This document shows, piece by piece, positions 54,393 to 63,269 of a stretch of 64,000 nucleotides of DNA. The DNA is from Lachnoanaerobaculum gingivalis. GTDB lineage: Bacteria; Bacillota; Clostridia; Lachnospirales; Lachnospiraceae. The notes beneath the pieces were generated by a model. That model saw only the letters and a list, made by a program, of their open reading frames with translations, had not been told where the DNA came from and searched no databases. The stretch lies in contig NZ_RRCO01000004.1 of NCBI RefSeq assembly GCF_003862475.1, forward strand, positions 1 through 64,000, written 5' to 3'. The first letter of the stretch is position 1. Each line of letters starts with the position of its first letter. The position numbers were made by a program, and so were the translations under genes.

Positions 54393-56183
54393 ATGGAAAA
54401 AGGGAAATTCAGTTTAAAAAACTTGAGTATAAAAAATTTGAGCATACAAAGCTCTATTTTCATGTACTTTACAGTTACGGCGATTATAGCCATAGCACTT
54501 ATAAGCCTTATAATATTTCAAAGATTTACAAACAGTCTAAATGCCACCATTATTGAGGAAAACTCAGGCATTGTAGGACAGCTGGGAGAGTCGGTTGATT
54601 CGTATCTTAGAAATGCCATGAAGGTATCCGATTCAATTTATTATAATGTTATCAAAAATACGGATATATCAAATGATGATATAAAAAGGGGAATGAACCT
54701 TATCTATGTCAACAATGACAATATGATAGATGATATAGCTTTGATATCCGGAAAGGGCGAGCTTATAGAGTCTATGCCGGCACTTAGATTAAAGGATAAC
54801 AGCAATGTTTTGGAAAAAGATTTTTTTAAAAAAAGTATGGCGGAAAGTGAATATATAAACTTTTCCATGCCACATATCAGAGATCTCTTTGACAGGAATG
54901 AAAGCAGCTATTCATGGGTGATTTCTCTTTCAAGAGCGGTTGAGGTGACTGATGAGGGTAAGGCTACACAGGCACTTCTTCTGATAAACTTAAATTATAT
55001 GTATTTTGAAGAGATATTTTCAAATGTAAATTTGGGAAACGGAGGCTATGTGTATTTGACCAATGATTATGGAGATATTATATGGCATCCGAAACAAAAT
55101 GAGATATATTCGGGAAGATTTAAGGAAGATAATAAATATGCCGCCACTTTAAAAGACGGAATAACAGCTGAAAATCTGAGCGGAAAAAATATTACACTTA
55201 ATGTAAGAACGATAGGATATACAGGTTGGAAGCTTGTGGGAGTTACACCAAGTGCCGCACTTGGCGTAGACGGAATAAAGTTCAGATTCTTTGTTCTTTT
55301 TGTTGCAGATTTGTTCTTATTTTTATTGGCTATGATAAATGCCTTTATTTCCGATAAGATATCAAATCCTATAAAGAGGCTTGACGGCAGTGTTAGAGAG
55401 ATTGAGAGCGGAAATCTGGATGTGGAGATAGTACCTAGCGGTTCTTATGAGGTGGAACATCTTGGTAAATCAATTAAAAATATGCTTGGCAGGATAAAGG
55501 TGCTGATGTCAGATCTTGTGGCTGAGCACAACGCTAAGAGAAAGAGCGAGTTTGATACATTGCAGTCTCAGATAAATCCGCATTTCTTATATAATACTTT
55601 GGATATTATTGTTTGGATGATTGAAAACGAGAATTCCGACAAGGCTGTAAATATTGTGACGGCACTTGCAAAGTTTTTCAGGATTTCATTAAGTAAGGGA
55701 AAGAATATAATCACTGTAAAAGATGAGGTGGAGCATGTAAGAAACTATCTGATGATACAGAATATGCGTTTCAAAAACAGATTTGAATACAGTATAGATG
55801 TGGATGAGGAAGTACTTTCTTATTCATCGCTAAAGCTTATGCTGCAACCCTTGGTGGAAAATGCGATATATCACGGAATGGAGTTTATGGACGGCGACGG
55901 TGAGATAGACGTAAAAGTATTTAAAGAGGATGACAGTCTTTATTTTACGATAACCGACAATGGACTTGGAATGAGTGAAGATATGGTTGAAACTTTACTG
56001 AGTAAAGACTTTGTCCCAAGTAAAAAAGGATCCGGTATCGGTGCAAAAAATGTAAATGAAAGAATAAAGCTGTATTTTGGAAGTGAATACGGGTTGAAAG
56101 TTGAATCGGAGCCTGATGAAGGTACAAAGATTACAATTCATTTGCCTGCTGTAGCATATGGAGAGAATGATGAAGACAGATAA
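54393..56183 (+). CDS. YesM/LytS-type sensor histidine kinase
   Basis: A 596-residue membrane kinase. Membrane helices near residues 22-45 and 290-315 enclose a cache-like sensor loop. After a HAMP segment comes the His_kinase domain with INPHFLYNTLDII (about 392-404) and the ATPase domain with LVENAIYHGMEF and DNGLGMSED. Its end overlaps the first sugar-binding-like gene by 26 nt, so kinase and binding proteins are made together. Confidence 0.9.
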   Translation: MEKGKFSLKNLSIKNLSIQSSIFMYFTVTAIIAIALISLIIFQRFTNSLNATIIEENSGIVGQLGESVDSYLRNAMKVSDSIYYNVIKNTDISNDDIKRGMNLIYVNNDNMIDDIALISGKGELIESMPALRLKDNSNVLEKDFFKKSMAESEYINFSMPHIRDLFDRNESSYSWVISLSRAVEVTDEGKATQALLLINLNYMYFEEIFSNVNLGNGGYVYLTNDYGDIIWHPKQNEIYSGRFKEDNKYAATLKDGITAENLSGKNITLNVRTIGYTGWKLVGVTPSAALGVDGIKFRFFVLFVADLFLFLLAMINAFISDKISNPIKRLDGSVREIESGNLDVEIVPSGSYEVEHLGKSIKNMLGRIKVLMSDLVAEHNAKRKSEFDTLQSQINPHFLYNTLDIIVWMIENENSDKAVNIVTALAKFFRISLSKGKNIITVKDEVEHVRNYLMIQNMRFKNRFEYSIDVDEEVLSYSSLKLMLQPLVENAIYHGMEFMDGDGEIDVKVFKEDDSLYFTITDNGLGMSEDMVETLLSKDFVPSKKGSGIGAKNVNERIKLYFGSEYGLKVESEPDEGTKITIHLPAVAYGENDEDR

Positions 56184-57138
56184 AATATATATATGGATAG
56201 TATGGTTTATATCAATTCTCTTACTCTTTGTAATTTCACAGACAAATTTGATATTAAAAGAAGAAACACCGAGAGTTTATCAGGTATCTTTGATACTTGA
56301 CGGTGAGGATGAAAGTAAATACGCAAATCTTAAAAAAGGTGTGGATGCTGCGGCAAAGAAATACAATATAGATATAAACCTCATTACATTAAATAATATG
56401 AGCCAAAAGGAGCTTATAGAGTCCGAGGAGGAAAACGGTGCAGACGGTATTATTGTGCTGGCAAAAAATGATTTAAAAATCAATCTTATAAAGTCACCGG
56501 TGGTTGTATTAAAGTCAAAGGATACGGATGTATTTGACACGGCTAAGATAGGAAGTGCAAATCCAAGCATAAATATCTCAAAGAGGACTATAAATATTGA
56601 CTATACAGATATGATTGAAAGGCTTTATACAGCATTTGAAGAAAAATATGACGGAAGTTCACCGGTTTATGTATTTGTAAATGATTTGAATCTTGCAGGT
56701 GTAGCAAAGGAAACAGATTTCTTGAAATCAAAACAATCTTCTAATATAATTCTTGTAGAGGGAGATGAAAAGGAGTTTCGAACGGCAATAGAAGATTTGG
56801 TGCATAGTAAGAAAAGTGCTTTTATATTCTCTCTTGATAAGATAAGCACTGACAATATATGTAAGATACTTGGAGGAAGCAGCGTTTATAAGGAACATAT
56901 ACATGGATTTTATTGTATAGGAGCCACCACATTCTTTTTGAATAAATTAAATGACGGTACGATAGATGCGATAGCTACTCTAAATGAGTATGACGAAGGA
57001 TATTCGGCAGTGGAAATGCTTATGGCGGACTTAAAAAAGACGAACTATATGTCAAATATCGATATGGAAAATATGCTTGTGGATAAGGAAAGTCTGGAAA
57101 ATGAGGATATAAAAAAAGTGCTGTTCCCAATTGACTAG
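56158..57138 (+). CDS. Membrane-anchored periplasmic-binding-like protein (first)
   Basis: A 326-residue protein. A single N-terminal helix (about 8-27, IYIWIVWFISILLLFVI) anchors it. There is no Cys lipobox. The rest is a two-lobed sugar-binding fold of the type I periplasmic family (VYQVSLILDG, ANLKKGVDAAAKKYNIDINLI, GADGIIVLAKND), though the ligand-contact residues are poorly kept. Two further ATGs at 56167 and 56170 are possible starts. Together with the next gene it probably presents a ligand to the kinase. Confidence 0.75.
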   Translation: MERMMKTDKIYIWIVWFISILLLFVISQTNLILKEETPRVYQVSLILDGEDESKYANLKKGVDAAAKKYNIDINLITLNNMSQKELIESEEENGADGIIVLAKNDLKINLIKSPVVVLKSKDTDVFDTAKIGSANPSINISKRTINIDYTDMIERLYTAFEEKYDGSSPVYVFVNDLNLAGVAKETDFLKSKQSSNIILVEGDEKEFRTAIEDLVHSKKSAFIFSLDKISTDNICKILGGSSVYKEHIHGFYCIGATTFFLNKLNDGTIDAIATLNEYDEGYSAVEMLMADLKKTNYMSNIDMENMLVDKESLENEDIKKVLFPID

Positions 57139-57153
57139 CACTGTGGGAGGAAG

Positions 57154-58173
57154 ATGAAAAAAAATGGTTTTATAATAAGCATGGCGATTTTTGTAATTGC
57201 TCTTGTCGTCGGCTTTATATCTATGATGAGCAGGGTTGCATCGCCCAAGAAAAATGTCATCAAGATAGGACTTTGTCTGTATAGATTTGATGATACATTT
57301 ATTTCAAATGTCAGACAGGAAATTGAAGAGTATGCAAAGGAATATGAGAAAGAACATGATGTCAAGATAAATCTTGAGGTAGTGGATGCCAGAGACAATC
57401 AAAATACTCAAAATCATCAGGTGGAGAGATTTGTATCTCTTGACTATGACGTACTTCTTATAAATGTCGTTGACAGATTTGCCGCTTCAAATATGATTGA
57501 AACGGCGGTCGGTGCAAAGATACCGATAGTATTCTTTAATAGAAAACCGGTAGATGATGATTTAAACAGAGCTGACAATATTTATTATGTAGGCGCAGGA
57601 CCGAAGGCGGCAGGAATCGAGCAGGCCAAGATAATAATAAATGCCTATAATGAAAATCCTCACAGCATAGATATAGACGGCGACGGTGTAATAAATTATG
57701 TACTGTTAGAGGGTGAACCGAGTCATCAGGATTCTCTTGTAAGGACAGAATGGGTTATAAAAACTTTGCAGGAGAATAATATTCCGATAAATAAGCTAAA
57801 CGGCGCTATAGGAAACTGGGAGAGAGCACAGGGATCGGCACTTATGGAGGACTTTCTTAATAAGTACAGTAATATAGACCTTGTTATATCAAATAATGAT
57901 GATATGGGACTTGGTGCCATAGATGCAATAGAGAGAGCAAATAATATAACCGGTATAAAGGTAGTCGGTATAGACGGTACAAAGGAGGCTCTTGAAGCAA
58001 TCAATGAGGGCAAGCTTTTGGGCACTATAGAAAGTGATAAAAAGGAATATGCCAAAGCTGTTGTAGAGATAGCTATGTATGCTATAGGAAAGTCTGAGTT
58101 GCCTGAGGATATAAAGTTTAAATTAATGGAGAACAGAACCTATGATGTTGGGCAGATTCCCAGGATAAAATAA
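57154..58173 (+). CDS. Membrane-anchored galactose-binding-like protein (second)
   Basis: A 339-residue protein with an N-terminal membrane helix (about 6-27) and no lipobox. The sugar-binding fold matches the MglB/GGBP group closely. It has VIKIGLCLYRFDDTFIS at the first strand, IVFFNRKP, the calcium loop DIDGDGVINYVLLEGEPSHQDS (about 168-189), ISNNDDMGLGAIDAI and VVGIDGTKEALEAI. It probably binds galactose, glucose or a related sugar. There is no ABC permease or ATPase beside it, so sensing is more likely than transport. Confidence 0.82.
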   Translation: MKKNGFIISMAIFVIALVVGFISMMSRVASPKKNVIKIGLCLYRFDDTFISNVRQEIEEYAKEYEKEHDVKINLEVVDARDNQNTQNHQVERFVSLDYDVLLINVVDRFAASNMIETAVGAKIPIVFFNRKPVDDDLNRADNIYYVGAGPKAAGIEQAKIIINAYNENPHSIDIDGDGVINYVLLEGEPSHQDSLVRTEWVIKTLQENNIPINKLNGAIGNWERAQGSALMEDFLNKYSNIDLVISNNDDMGLGAIDAIERANNITGIKVVGIDGTKEALEAINEGKLLGTIESDKKEYAKAVVEIAMYAIGKSELPEDIKFKLMENRTYDVGQIPRIK

Positions 58174-58230
58174 ATTTTTGTATAAAATTCACATTTATTA
58201 TATATATAAATTGTATATGAAATATCAAAA

Positions 58231-58257
58231 AGAGCATTGACTTTTATGCTCTTTTTT
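58231..58257 (+). terminator. Terminator of the sensor cassette
   Basis: AGAGCAT (58231-58237) pairs with ATGCTCT (58246-58252), followed by a T-run. Confidence 0.8.
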
Positions 58258-58282
58258 GTTATTATAAAAGTCTAAAGATAAG

Positions 58283-58305
58283 AACACCTTTCTAACAGGT
58301 GTTTT
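58283..58305 (+). promoter_or_regulatory. Hairpin with T-run ahead of the tad operon
   Basis: AACACCT (58283-58289) pairs with AGGTGTT (58297-58303) and ends in a short T-run, 36 nt before the tadZ-like gene. A second terminator-like hairpin so close to the operon start could be an attenuator in its leader, but it may simply be a backup terminator. Confidence 0.4.
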
Positions 58306-58340
58306 GGGGACCTTTCTTTAAATAATTCTATAGGAGTTTT

Positions 58341-59348
58341 ATGAGGCATATTATAGCGGTGATTGATACGGATATACGCTTTGCCTTAAAATTATCTGAT
58401 TTTCTTTCCAAGGAGGATAGGATTCCTTTCAAAGCGGTCGCTTATACTTCATTCCAAATGTACAGTAATGAAAGCTCTTCTATGGAGACAGTGGCATTTA
58501 TCACAGATATTGACAATGTGGATGAATGTATAGATACAGGACTTCCGGTCGTTCTCCTGTCAGATGATGCGATGGTAGAGTCTAAATATACCGGTTCTTC
58601 AGAACTTTTCTGTTCAATATTCAAATTTTGCGGTGTACATATAATAGTTGATGAACTGCTGGGATTTTTTTCGGGTAATAATTCTTTCGGACTTACGGCA
58701 GGTAATAAAAATACAAAAGTCTACGGTGTTTATTCTCCGATAAACAGATGTGGCAGAACAAGTCTTTCAGTGGCATTTCATTCTTACTTCCGTTCACAGG
58801 AAAACAGTTCTTTGCTTATTTCCTTTGATGAATATGATTCGTTGTTCTCTGTTTTGAGAAAAGAAAACAGCAGAGACCTGTCTGATGTCTTTTATGGTTA
58901 TAAAACCGGAGATTTAAATTTTGCAAAACTGGGAGAATGTATCAGCAGAGTTGAGGATCTGAATATTGTTTTACCTGCAAGGTACAATGAAGATTTGTTT
59001 TATTTATCCGATAATGAACTTACAAAATTTATGAATGATATTCTTTCGGCAAATCATTTTGAAATTATTGTAATCGACTTTGGAAGCATAGGCCGCAGAT
59101 CCATGCAGATTTTGGATATGTGTGAAAAGATATTCTGCCCGGTGATTGGAGAGAATAACAGTGTGGAGATGACAAAGATAAGTGAGTTTAAATCACTTCT
59201 GGGGCGAAACGGATATGCTGAGATCATTCACAAAATATATGAGATTAGATTGCCGAAGGAGGATATTTTGGCAGATATATTTAATTTTACAAGATTAAAG
59301 CGGCGTGAATATTTTTTACAGGTTTCAAAGACAGCTGAGGGCCTATGA
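58341..59348 (+). CDS. tadZ: TadZ/CpaE-like pilus localisation protein, altered Walker A
   Basis: A 335-residue cytosolic protein. An N-terminal receiver-like domain (about 1-115) lacks the normal phospho-acceptor set. The ATPase-like part has the region where MinD-type proteins hold their Walker A, here SPINRCGRTSLS, with Arg in place of the GK Lys. The later IIVIDFGS (about 247) fits Walker B. ATP hydrolysis may be lost or weak. It heads the tad gene cluster, in the usual TadZ position, and overlaps tadV by 4 nt. Confidence 0.75.
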   Translation: MRHIIAVIDTDIRFALKLSDFLSKEDRIPFKAVAYTSFQMYSNESSSMETVAFITDIDNVDECIDTGLPVVLLSDDAMVESKYTGSSELFCSIFKFCGVHIIVDELLGFFSGNNSFGLTAGNKNTKVYGVYSPINRCGRTSLSVAFHSYFRSQENSSLLISFDEYDSLFSVLRKENSRDLSDVFYGYKTGDLNFAKLGECISRVEDLNIVLPARYNEDLFYLSDNELTKFMNDILSANHFEIIVIDFGSIGRRSMQILDMCEKIFCPVIGENNSVEMTKISEFKSLLGRNGYAEIIHKIYEIRLPKEDILADIFNFTRLKRREYFLQVSKTAEGL

Positions 59349-59824
59349 TTTATTATATAGTGGGCAGTATGTTATTTGCTGCGGCAATGACGGATATACT
59401 TTGGAAGAAGGTTCCGAATATTATTGTTTTAGGATATTTTCTTACCGGAGTATGTATATTACATTTGGAGTTTGTATTCAGATTTTTTGTTTCAATTATA
59501 TTATTTTCAATTCTTTACAGGCTCAGATTTTTTGGAGCCGGAGATATAAAGCTGTTTTCTTTGGTTATAGGATTTTTAGGTACATATGACGGGGTAAATG
59601 TGACTGTTATAGCATTGGTGCTGGCAGGAACCGGTGCATTACTTTATATGATTTTCAGTAATCAGTTAACAATAAGAATTACGATGCTTGTAAACTATTG
59701 TATGAGAGTGCTTGCTACCGGAAGAATTGAAAAATATTATGAATACAGAAAAAGTGACAAGCATTTGATACCTGTTTCTCCATATTTTTTGGCAGGCTTT
59801 ATATTATGGAGGTGCTTTTGTTAA
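59345..59824 (+). CDS. tadV: Prepilin peptidase (TadV/CpaA-like)
   Basis: A 159-residue membrane protease of the A24 class. The two catalytic Asp lie in AAMTDILWKKVPN (about 17) and GAGDIKLFS (about 64). About five membrane helices. It would process the Flp-type pilin and pseudopilins encoded downstream. The last bases overlap the start of tadA. Confidence 0.87.
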   Translation: MIYYIVGSMLFAAAMTDILWKKVPNIIVLGYFLTGVCILHLEFVFRFFVSIILFSILYRLRFFGAGDIKLFSLVIGFLGTYDGVNVTVIALVLAGTGALLYMIFSNQLTIRITMLVNYCMRVLATGRIEKYYEYRKSDKHLIPVSPYFLAGFILWRCFC

Positions 59825-61083
59825 ACAAAAAAATAACAGATGATGAGATTTTTAGAATACAGGTGGTTAAACGTGAAGATGAGAGCGCAAATCAGGGTGA
59901 AAGTATCTATGAGCAACTGAAGAGAGAAATAAGAGATGAGCTCTCAGACCTTAGAAATATAGAAGATGAAGAATTATATGAAATAATAGATCGTGAAATA
60001 GTACATAAGGAACATTCTTTTTATATTCCTCTTGAAGAAAAAATTAATATAAGAAATTCTCTTTTTGATTCGTTCAGAAGGCTGGATATACTGCAGGAGT
60101 TATTGGATTCCAAAGACATTACAGAGATAATGGTAAACGGAAAAGATGATATATTTGTGGAAAAATGTGGAAAAGTCATGAAATGGGATAAGAGCTTTGT
60201 GAGTAATGAAGTTTTGGAAGATATGATTCAGCAGATTGTAAGTAAGGTGAACAGAGTTGTAAATGTGTCTTCACCTATTGCGGATGCCAGACTCTCAGAC
60301 GGTTCAAGAGTACATATTGTATTGCCTCCAATATCTCTTGACGGTCCGATTATTACAATCAGAAAGTTTCCGGAAGTTATCAGTATGGAGAGAATGATAT
60401 CAAATGGAACAATATCCGAAGAATGTGCAAATTTCTTGGAGATGCTGGTTTGCTCAGGATATAATATTTTTATTTCAGGTGGCACAAACTCGGGAAAAAC
60501 CACATTTTTAAATGCACTCTCAAGCTATATACCTAAGGGGGAAAGAGTTATTACAATAGAGGATTCGGCAGAATTACAGCTGATGCATATAAAAAATATA
60601 GTAAGGCTTGAGACAAAGAATGCGACTTTAAGCGGTGACGGAAGTATCGGTATAGGAGATCTTATAAGGGCATCGCTTAGAATGAATCCCGACAGGATAA
60701 TAGTCGGAGAAGTCAGAGGAAGAGAGGCGCTTGATATGCTGCAGGCTATGAATACCGGACATGACGGTTCACTCAGTACCGGACATGGTAACAGTGCAAA
60801 GGATATGCTCTCAAGACTTGAAACCATGGTGCTAAGCGGTGCGGATCTGCCGCTGGCGGCTATCAGATCGCAGATAGCAAGTGCATTGGATATTTTGATA
60901 CATCTTGGCAGACTCAGAGAGGGAGAAAGAAGAATGCTTGAGATTTTGGAGGTTTTGCCCTATGAAAATGGGGAGATTGGGCTTAATAAGCTCTATGAGT
61001 TCGATATGGAAGAAAAGATACATAAAAAAGTCGGAGAACTTAAAAACAAACAAAAATTGTTCGCAGCAGGCTATAGATTATAA
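59818..61083 (+). CDS. tadA: Tad pilus assembly ATPase (TadA/CpaF)
   Basis: About 421 residues, the motor for pilus assembly. Walker A is GGTNSGKTT (about 220-228), Walker B-like and Asp box motifs include RMNPDRIIVGEVRG (about 295-308), and the His box is in TGHDGSLSTGHGN. An N-terminal helical domain (about 1-100) precedes the core. I take the TTG at 59818, five bases after GGAGG, as start. An ATG at 59806 in the same frame overlaps that ribosome site. Confidence 0.92.
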   Translation: MLNKKITDDEIFRIQVVKREDESANQGESIYEQLKREIRDELSDLRNIEDEELYEIIDREIVHKEHSFYIPLEEKINIRNSLFDSFRRLDILQELLDSKDITEIMVNGKDDIFVEKCGKVMKWDKSFVSNEVLEDMIQQIVSKVNRVVNVSSPIADARLSDGSRVHIVLPPISLDGPIITIRKFPEVISMERMISNGTISEECANFLEMLVCSGYNIFISGGTNSGKTTFLNALSSYIPKGERVITIEDSAELQLMHIKNIVRLETKNATLSGDGSIGIGDLIRASLRMNPDRIIVGEVRGREALDMLQAMNTGHDGSLSTGHGNSAKDMLSRLETMVLSGADLPLAAIRSQIASALDILIHLGRLREGERRMLEILEVLPYENGEIGLNKLYEFDMEEKIHKKVGELKNKQKLFAAGYRL

Positions 61084-61810
61084 CAGCTACAGATTCAGTG
61101 TTTTAGAGTGGCTAAAATACAGCCTTTTAGCCGTATTGGCAGTGGCCATAGGTTCTTATATATTCTATAAAAGCATAATCATATTTTCTTGTTTATTTCC
61201 ATTCTGTTTTTTATACCCCATTTTAAAAAGAAAAGAATTGATCGCAGCAAAAAAGCGCAGACTTGTTGTGGAGTTTAAGGAAGCGATAATGATACTTTCA
61301 TCACTTTTAAATGCAGGATATTCACTGGAAAACTCTGTAAAGGAAGCTTTGGTGGAGCTAAGACTTTTATATGCTAAAGATAATCTGATAATAAAAGAAT
61401 TTGAATATATAAATCAGCTTATTTACATGAATATCAGTGTTGAAAGGGCGTTTGACGATTTGGCTTACAGGAGCCACAGCGAAGATATAAGAAGCTTTGC
61501 AAAGGTTTTAAGGATTGCCAAAAGAAGCGGAGGTGAACTTGAAAGTATTATCGCACATACGGTCGGTGTTATAGGTGATAAGGTGAGAATAAAAGAAGAG
61601 ATAATAACCATGACAACTTCAAAGAGGTTTGAACAAAACGTTATGAATATATTCCCGCTTTTTATAGTTTTATATATTGATATAAGCTCACCGGGGTTTT
61701 TCAATATTATGTATACAACCTTTATAGGAAGAGCCTGCATGAGTATAGGACTTATAGTCTATCTGTTTGCAATTTATATCTCAAAGAGACTTTTAAATAT
61801 AGAGGTATAG
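60995..61810 (+). CDS. tadB: Tad secretion membrane protein (TadB-like)
   Basis: A membrane platform protein of the T2SF type. Helices near YSLLAVLAVAIGSYIFY and IIFSCLFPFCFLYPIL, the cytosolic F domain (EFKEAIMILSSLLNAGYSLENSVKEAL) and a C-terminal pair of helices are typical. The start is unclear. The frame is open far into tadA, and an ATG at 60995 would overlap that gene by 89 nt. A later noncanonical start near the tadA stop cannot be excluded. Confidence 0.8.
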   Translation: MSSIWKKRYIKKSENLKTNKNCSQQAIDYNSYRFSVLEWLKYSLLAVLAVAIGSYIFYKSIIIFSCLFPFCFLYPILKRKELIAAKKRRLVVEFKEAIMILSSLLNAGYSLENSVKEALVELRLLYAKDNLIIKEFEYINQLIYMNISVERAFDDLAYRSHSEDIRSFAKVLRIAKRSGGELESIIAHTVGVIGDKVRIKEEIITMTTSKRFEQNVMNIFPLFIVLYIDISSPGFFNIMYTTFIGRACMSIGLIVYLFAIYISKRLLNIEV

Positions 61811-61813
61811 CCT

Positions 61814-63043
61814 ATGAAAAAGTATTTGAGGATAATCTTTTTAAAAAATTTAAAGTGTTGGCTGATTATAATCGCAAGCTTTGTGATTTTTGGTATCTGC
61901 AATTCTTTTTTAAAGGTAAATACGGTAGAAGATAATTATATAAACAGACCGGGTGTGGATGAATATGATACCGAGATTGAAATAGAGGTTGAAGGTTTAC
62001 TTGATAAGCCGCAAAGAATAGAGATACCTATAACAAAGAGAACTTATTCAAAAGATGAGGCAAAGGAGGCTATAAAAAAAGGTCTGGAAGAGATACTTTT
62101 AACACTTCCGGGTGAGAATTCTTCACTGCAAAATATCACCACAGATTTGAATTTGACAAATGAAATAAGCGATTTAGGCCTTAGTGTAAAGTGGGATTTC
62201 GGCGAGAGTGAACTTATAGACATTTTGGGAAATGTACATAATGAAAATCTCAAAGAAAACATAAATCTTGATATAGAGGTAGACTTAAGTTATGAAACTT
62301 ATGAGGAAAGCTATATTATTCCAATAACAGTATGTCCGAAAATATTATCAAATGATGAAAGGCTTTTAAAGGGGCTGATTGATAAGATAGCAATTGTCGA
62401 TAAGGAATCAATCCAAAAAGACGGTTATACTCTGCCGGATACGTATGACGGTAAAAGTCTTATATACCACTATGGTGAAGCGTTTAACTTTAATATTATT
62501 CCGATTATGGGAACAGTTATAGCGATACTTTTATATTTACAGGAAAAGGAAAAAGAAAGGCGGAGCACAGAAAAGAGAAAAAGGGAGCTTATGAAGGATT
62601 ATCCGGATATAGTTTCAAAACTGATAGTATTTATAGGTGCCGGACTTTCTGTCAGACAGTCATGGGAGAGTATAGTTATAGATTATGAGAATGAATGTAA
62701 AGAGAACAATGAAAGAAGATATGCCTATGAGGAAATGGTAAAGGCTCTGGCAAAACTTAAAACCGGAATATATGAGAATACTGTATATAAGGATTTCGGC
62801 AGGAGCTGTGCCCTTAGGCAATATATGAAATTGGCATCACTTTTAGAACAAAACAGAAGGAACGGACTTGCAAATCTGCACAGTCTCCTAAGCATGGAGT
62901 CACAAAGTGCATGGGATGAGAGGATAAATTTGGCAAGAAGAGAAGGCGAGGAGTTAAATACAAAGCTGCTTTTACCGCTTTTTATGATGTTACTTATAGT
63001 GATGATGATAATAATTGTACCTGCATTGTTGATATTTTATTGA
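61814..63043 (+). CDS. tadC: TadC-like membrane protein with an extracytoplasmic insert
   Basis: A 409-residue protein, longer than usual TadC (about 300). The C-terminal T2SF-like part (about 260-409) contains DYPDIVSKLIVFIGAGLSVRQSWESI and the final membrane helix LLLPLFMMLLIVMMIIIVPALLI. Before it lies a first membrane helix (about 14-34), then about 180 residues of probable outside domain (ending near 220), and a second helix (about 225-243). The insert has no family I know. Confidence 0.78.
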   Translation: MKKYLRIIFLKNLKCWLIIIASFVIFGICNSFLKVNTVEDNYINRPGVDEYDTEIEIEVEGLLDKPQRIEIPITKRTYSKDEAKEAIKKGLEEILLTLPGENSSLQNITTDLNLTNEISDLGLSVKWDFGESELIDILGNVHNENLKENINLDIEVDLSYETYEESYIIPITVCPKILSNDERLLKGLIDKIAIVDKESIQKDGYTLPDTYDGKSLIYHYGEAFNFNIIPIMGTVIAILLYLQEKEKERRSTEKRKRELMKDYPDIVSKLIVFIGAGLSVRQSWESIVIDYENECKENNERRYAYEEMVKALAKLKTGIYENTVYKDFGRSCALRQYMKLASLLEQNRRNGLANLHSLLSMESQSAWDERINLARREGEELNTKLLLPLFMMLLIVMMIIIVPALLIFY

Positions 63044-63092
63044 TTTTATAAAAGCAATGTGGATTTTAGAAAATTAGAAAGGGGTAGTAAAT

Positions 63093-63269
63093 ATGTTGGA
63101 GTTTTGGAAAGATTTTATGGAAAATGAGGACGGTGTCGGAGTAGTGGAGATTGTTTTGGTTTTAGTGGTTTTGATAGGTCTGGTACTTATATTTAAAGGA
63201 AATATCAGTAAGCTTATGAACAATATCTTTAAGGAAATCAATAAGAAATCAAAAGAGGTATATAATTGA
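63093..63269 (+). CDS. Flp1-like pilin subunit
   Basis: A 58-residue pilin. The short leader ENEDGVGVVEIVLVLVVLIGLVLIFK contains a Gly followed by a hydrophobic helix with Glu at the fifth position, the classic site for prepilin peptidase. A charged tail follows. GGGGTAG ribosome sequence lies upstream. It overlaps the next gene by 4 nt and fits the major pilin position in the tad locus. Confidence 0.85.
   Translation: MLEFWKDFMENEDGVGVVEIVLVLVVLIGLVLIFKGNISKLMNNIFKEINKKSKEVYN

Noticed and set aside
59305-59589. 94-codon plus-strand frame overlapping tadZ and tadV
   Set aside because: Out of frame with two clear genes and without a recognisable product.
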